A stretch of DNA of 5,124 nt, from the NCBI GenBank assembly GCA_016937075.1, contig JAFGWQ010000156.1, forward strand, positions 1-5,124, in the 5' to 3' direction. The notes under the pieces were generated by a model that was not told the DNA's origin, did not search any database, and saw only the letters and a program-made list of their open reading frames with translations. This document shows positions 4,734 to 5,124 of the stretch, piece after piece. Each line of letters starts with the position of its first letter. The first letter of the stretch is position 1. Made by a program: the position numbers and the translations under genes. This stretch comes from Campylobacterales bacterium (GTDB lineage: Bacteria; Campylobacterota; Campylobacteria; Campylobacterales; Sulfurovaceae).

Positions 4734-5124
4734 ATGATGAAAAATATTTTACTTGCTGTATTAGCAGCTTTATTTTTAGCAGGATGTGGCAATGAAAGAG
4801 GTTCTTTTATGCTTAGCACTACAAGTGATCAAAATCTAACTGAGACGACTAAAAATCTGGAAAACGCTTTGCAAAAAGAAATGTTTACCTTGGTTGATAC
4901 ATTAGATCATAAAACAGTAGCAGACAAATACAACATCTCTATTCGTCCGCAAAAAGTAGTCAGATTTACTTATCCTCAAGTGGCATCCACTTTGATCTCT
5001 TGCAATCCAAGCATGGGCATGGAAGTGCCATTCAAGATACTCATCTGGAATGATTACGGCGGCAAAACGCATATAGAGTATCTCAACCCTGAATATTGGT
5101 CGCTCACACATAATATCAAAGACA
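4734..5124 (+). CDS. DUF302-domain lipoprotein, N-terminal part (runs off the right edge)
   Basis: 130 codons are visible before the right edge; the C-terminus is missing. Residues 1-18 form a type II signal peptide: short MMKN, hydrophobic ILLAVLAALFLA, lipobox LAGC with C18 as the lipidated residue; G19-N20 follow. No Asp is at +2, so outer-membrane sorting is possible. From about residue 35 it matches the DUF302 pattern: a helix (LTETTKNLENALQKE), then FTLVDTLDHKTVADKYNI (51-68), RPQKVVRFTYP (71-81), and EVPFKILIWNDYGGKTHIEYLNPEYW (97-122). DUF302 proteins are small and of unsettled function. The start follows AAAGGGGGG (4723-4731); the adjacent ATG at 4737 is an equally possible start. 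The 18-nt gap after ychF and lack of a terminator between them suggest co-transcription. Confidence 0.85.
   Translation, partial: MMKNILLAVLAALFLAGCGNERGSFMLSTTSDQNLTETTKNLENALQKEMFTLVDTLDHKTVADKYNISIRPQKVVRFTYPQVASTLISCNPSMGMEVPFKILIWNDYGGKTHIEYLNPEYWSLTHNIKD

Noticed and set aside
4902..5111. Minus-strand 69-codon frame at the right end
   Set aside because: Antisense to the DUF302 lipoprotein gene, which has a lipobox and a ribosome binding site.

Overview
The window looks like chromosomal DNA of a low-GC, mostly AT-ending-codon bacterium, most likely a Campylobacterota (epsilonproteobacterial) member close to Sulfurimonas or its relatives. This rests on my recognition of the protein sequences (YchF, a DUF302 lipoprotein, a radical SAM/SPASM enzyme) and on the AT-rich spacers with strong -10 boxes and poor -35 boxes. 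No search was run, so the genus is an inference.

Layout, left to right. (a) 1-428, minus strand: the first 142 codons of an ORF6N-domain DNA-binding protein that runs off the left edge, with a ribosome binding site, a possible promoter and a 23-bp dyad upstream. (b) 429-801: no intact gene, but a small gene graveyard. It holds a decayed copy of the 3' end of the radical SAM gene (524-598), a short palindromic element (603-632), a second, stop-riddled ORF6N relic (654-752) and a possible terminator (753-784). (c) 802-2199, minus strand: a tightly coupled pair, a DUF89/ARMT1-like metal-dependent phosphatase with a TTG start, followed without a spacer by a HEPN-like protein. The pair has its own extended -10 promoter. 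(d) 2318-3517, minus strand: a 110-residue internally repeated protein of unknown function and a radical SAM/SPASM protein, 6 nt apart. (e) 3518-3611: a compact divergent promoter region. (f) 3612-5124, plus strand: the housekeeping ATPase ychF, then 18 nt later a DUF302-domain lipoprotein cut by the right edge.

The right half (ychF and its lipoprotein) looks like stable core genome. The left half looks like an accessory junction. The DUF89-HEPN pair lies between the intact radical SAM gene and a degraded same-orientation copy of that gene's last 25 codons, and two distinct ORF6N lineages (one alive, one dead) lie just beyond. The most interesting points are this direct-repeat framing, the coupling of a putative damage-control phosphatase to a HEPN protein, and the pairing of a radical SAM/SPASM enzyme with a small repeat protein that has no Cys, Trp, Tyr or Pro.
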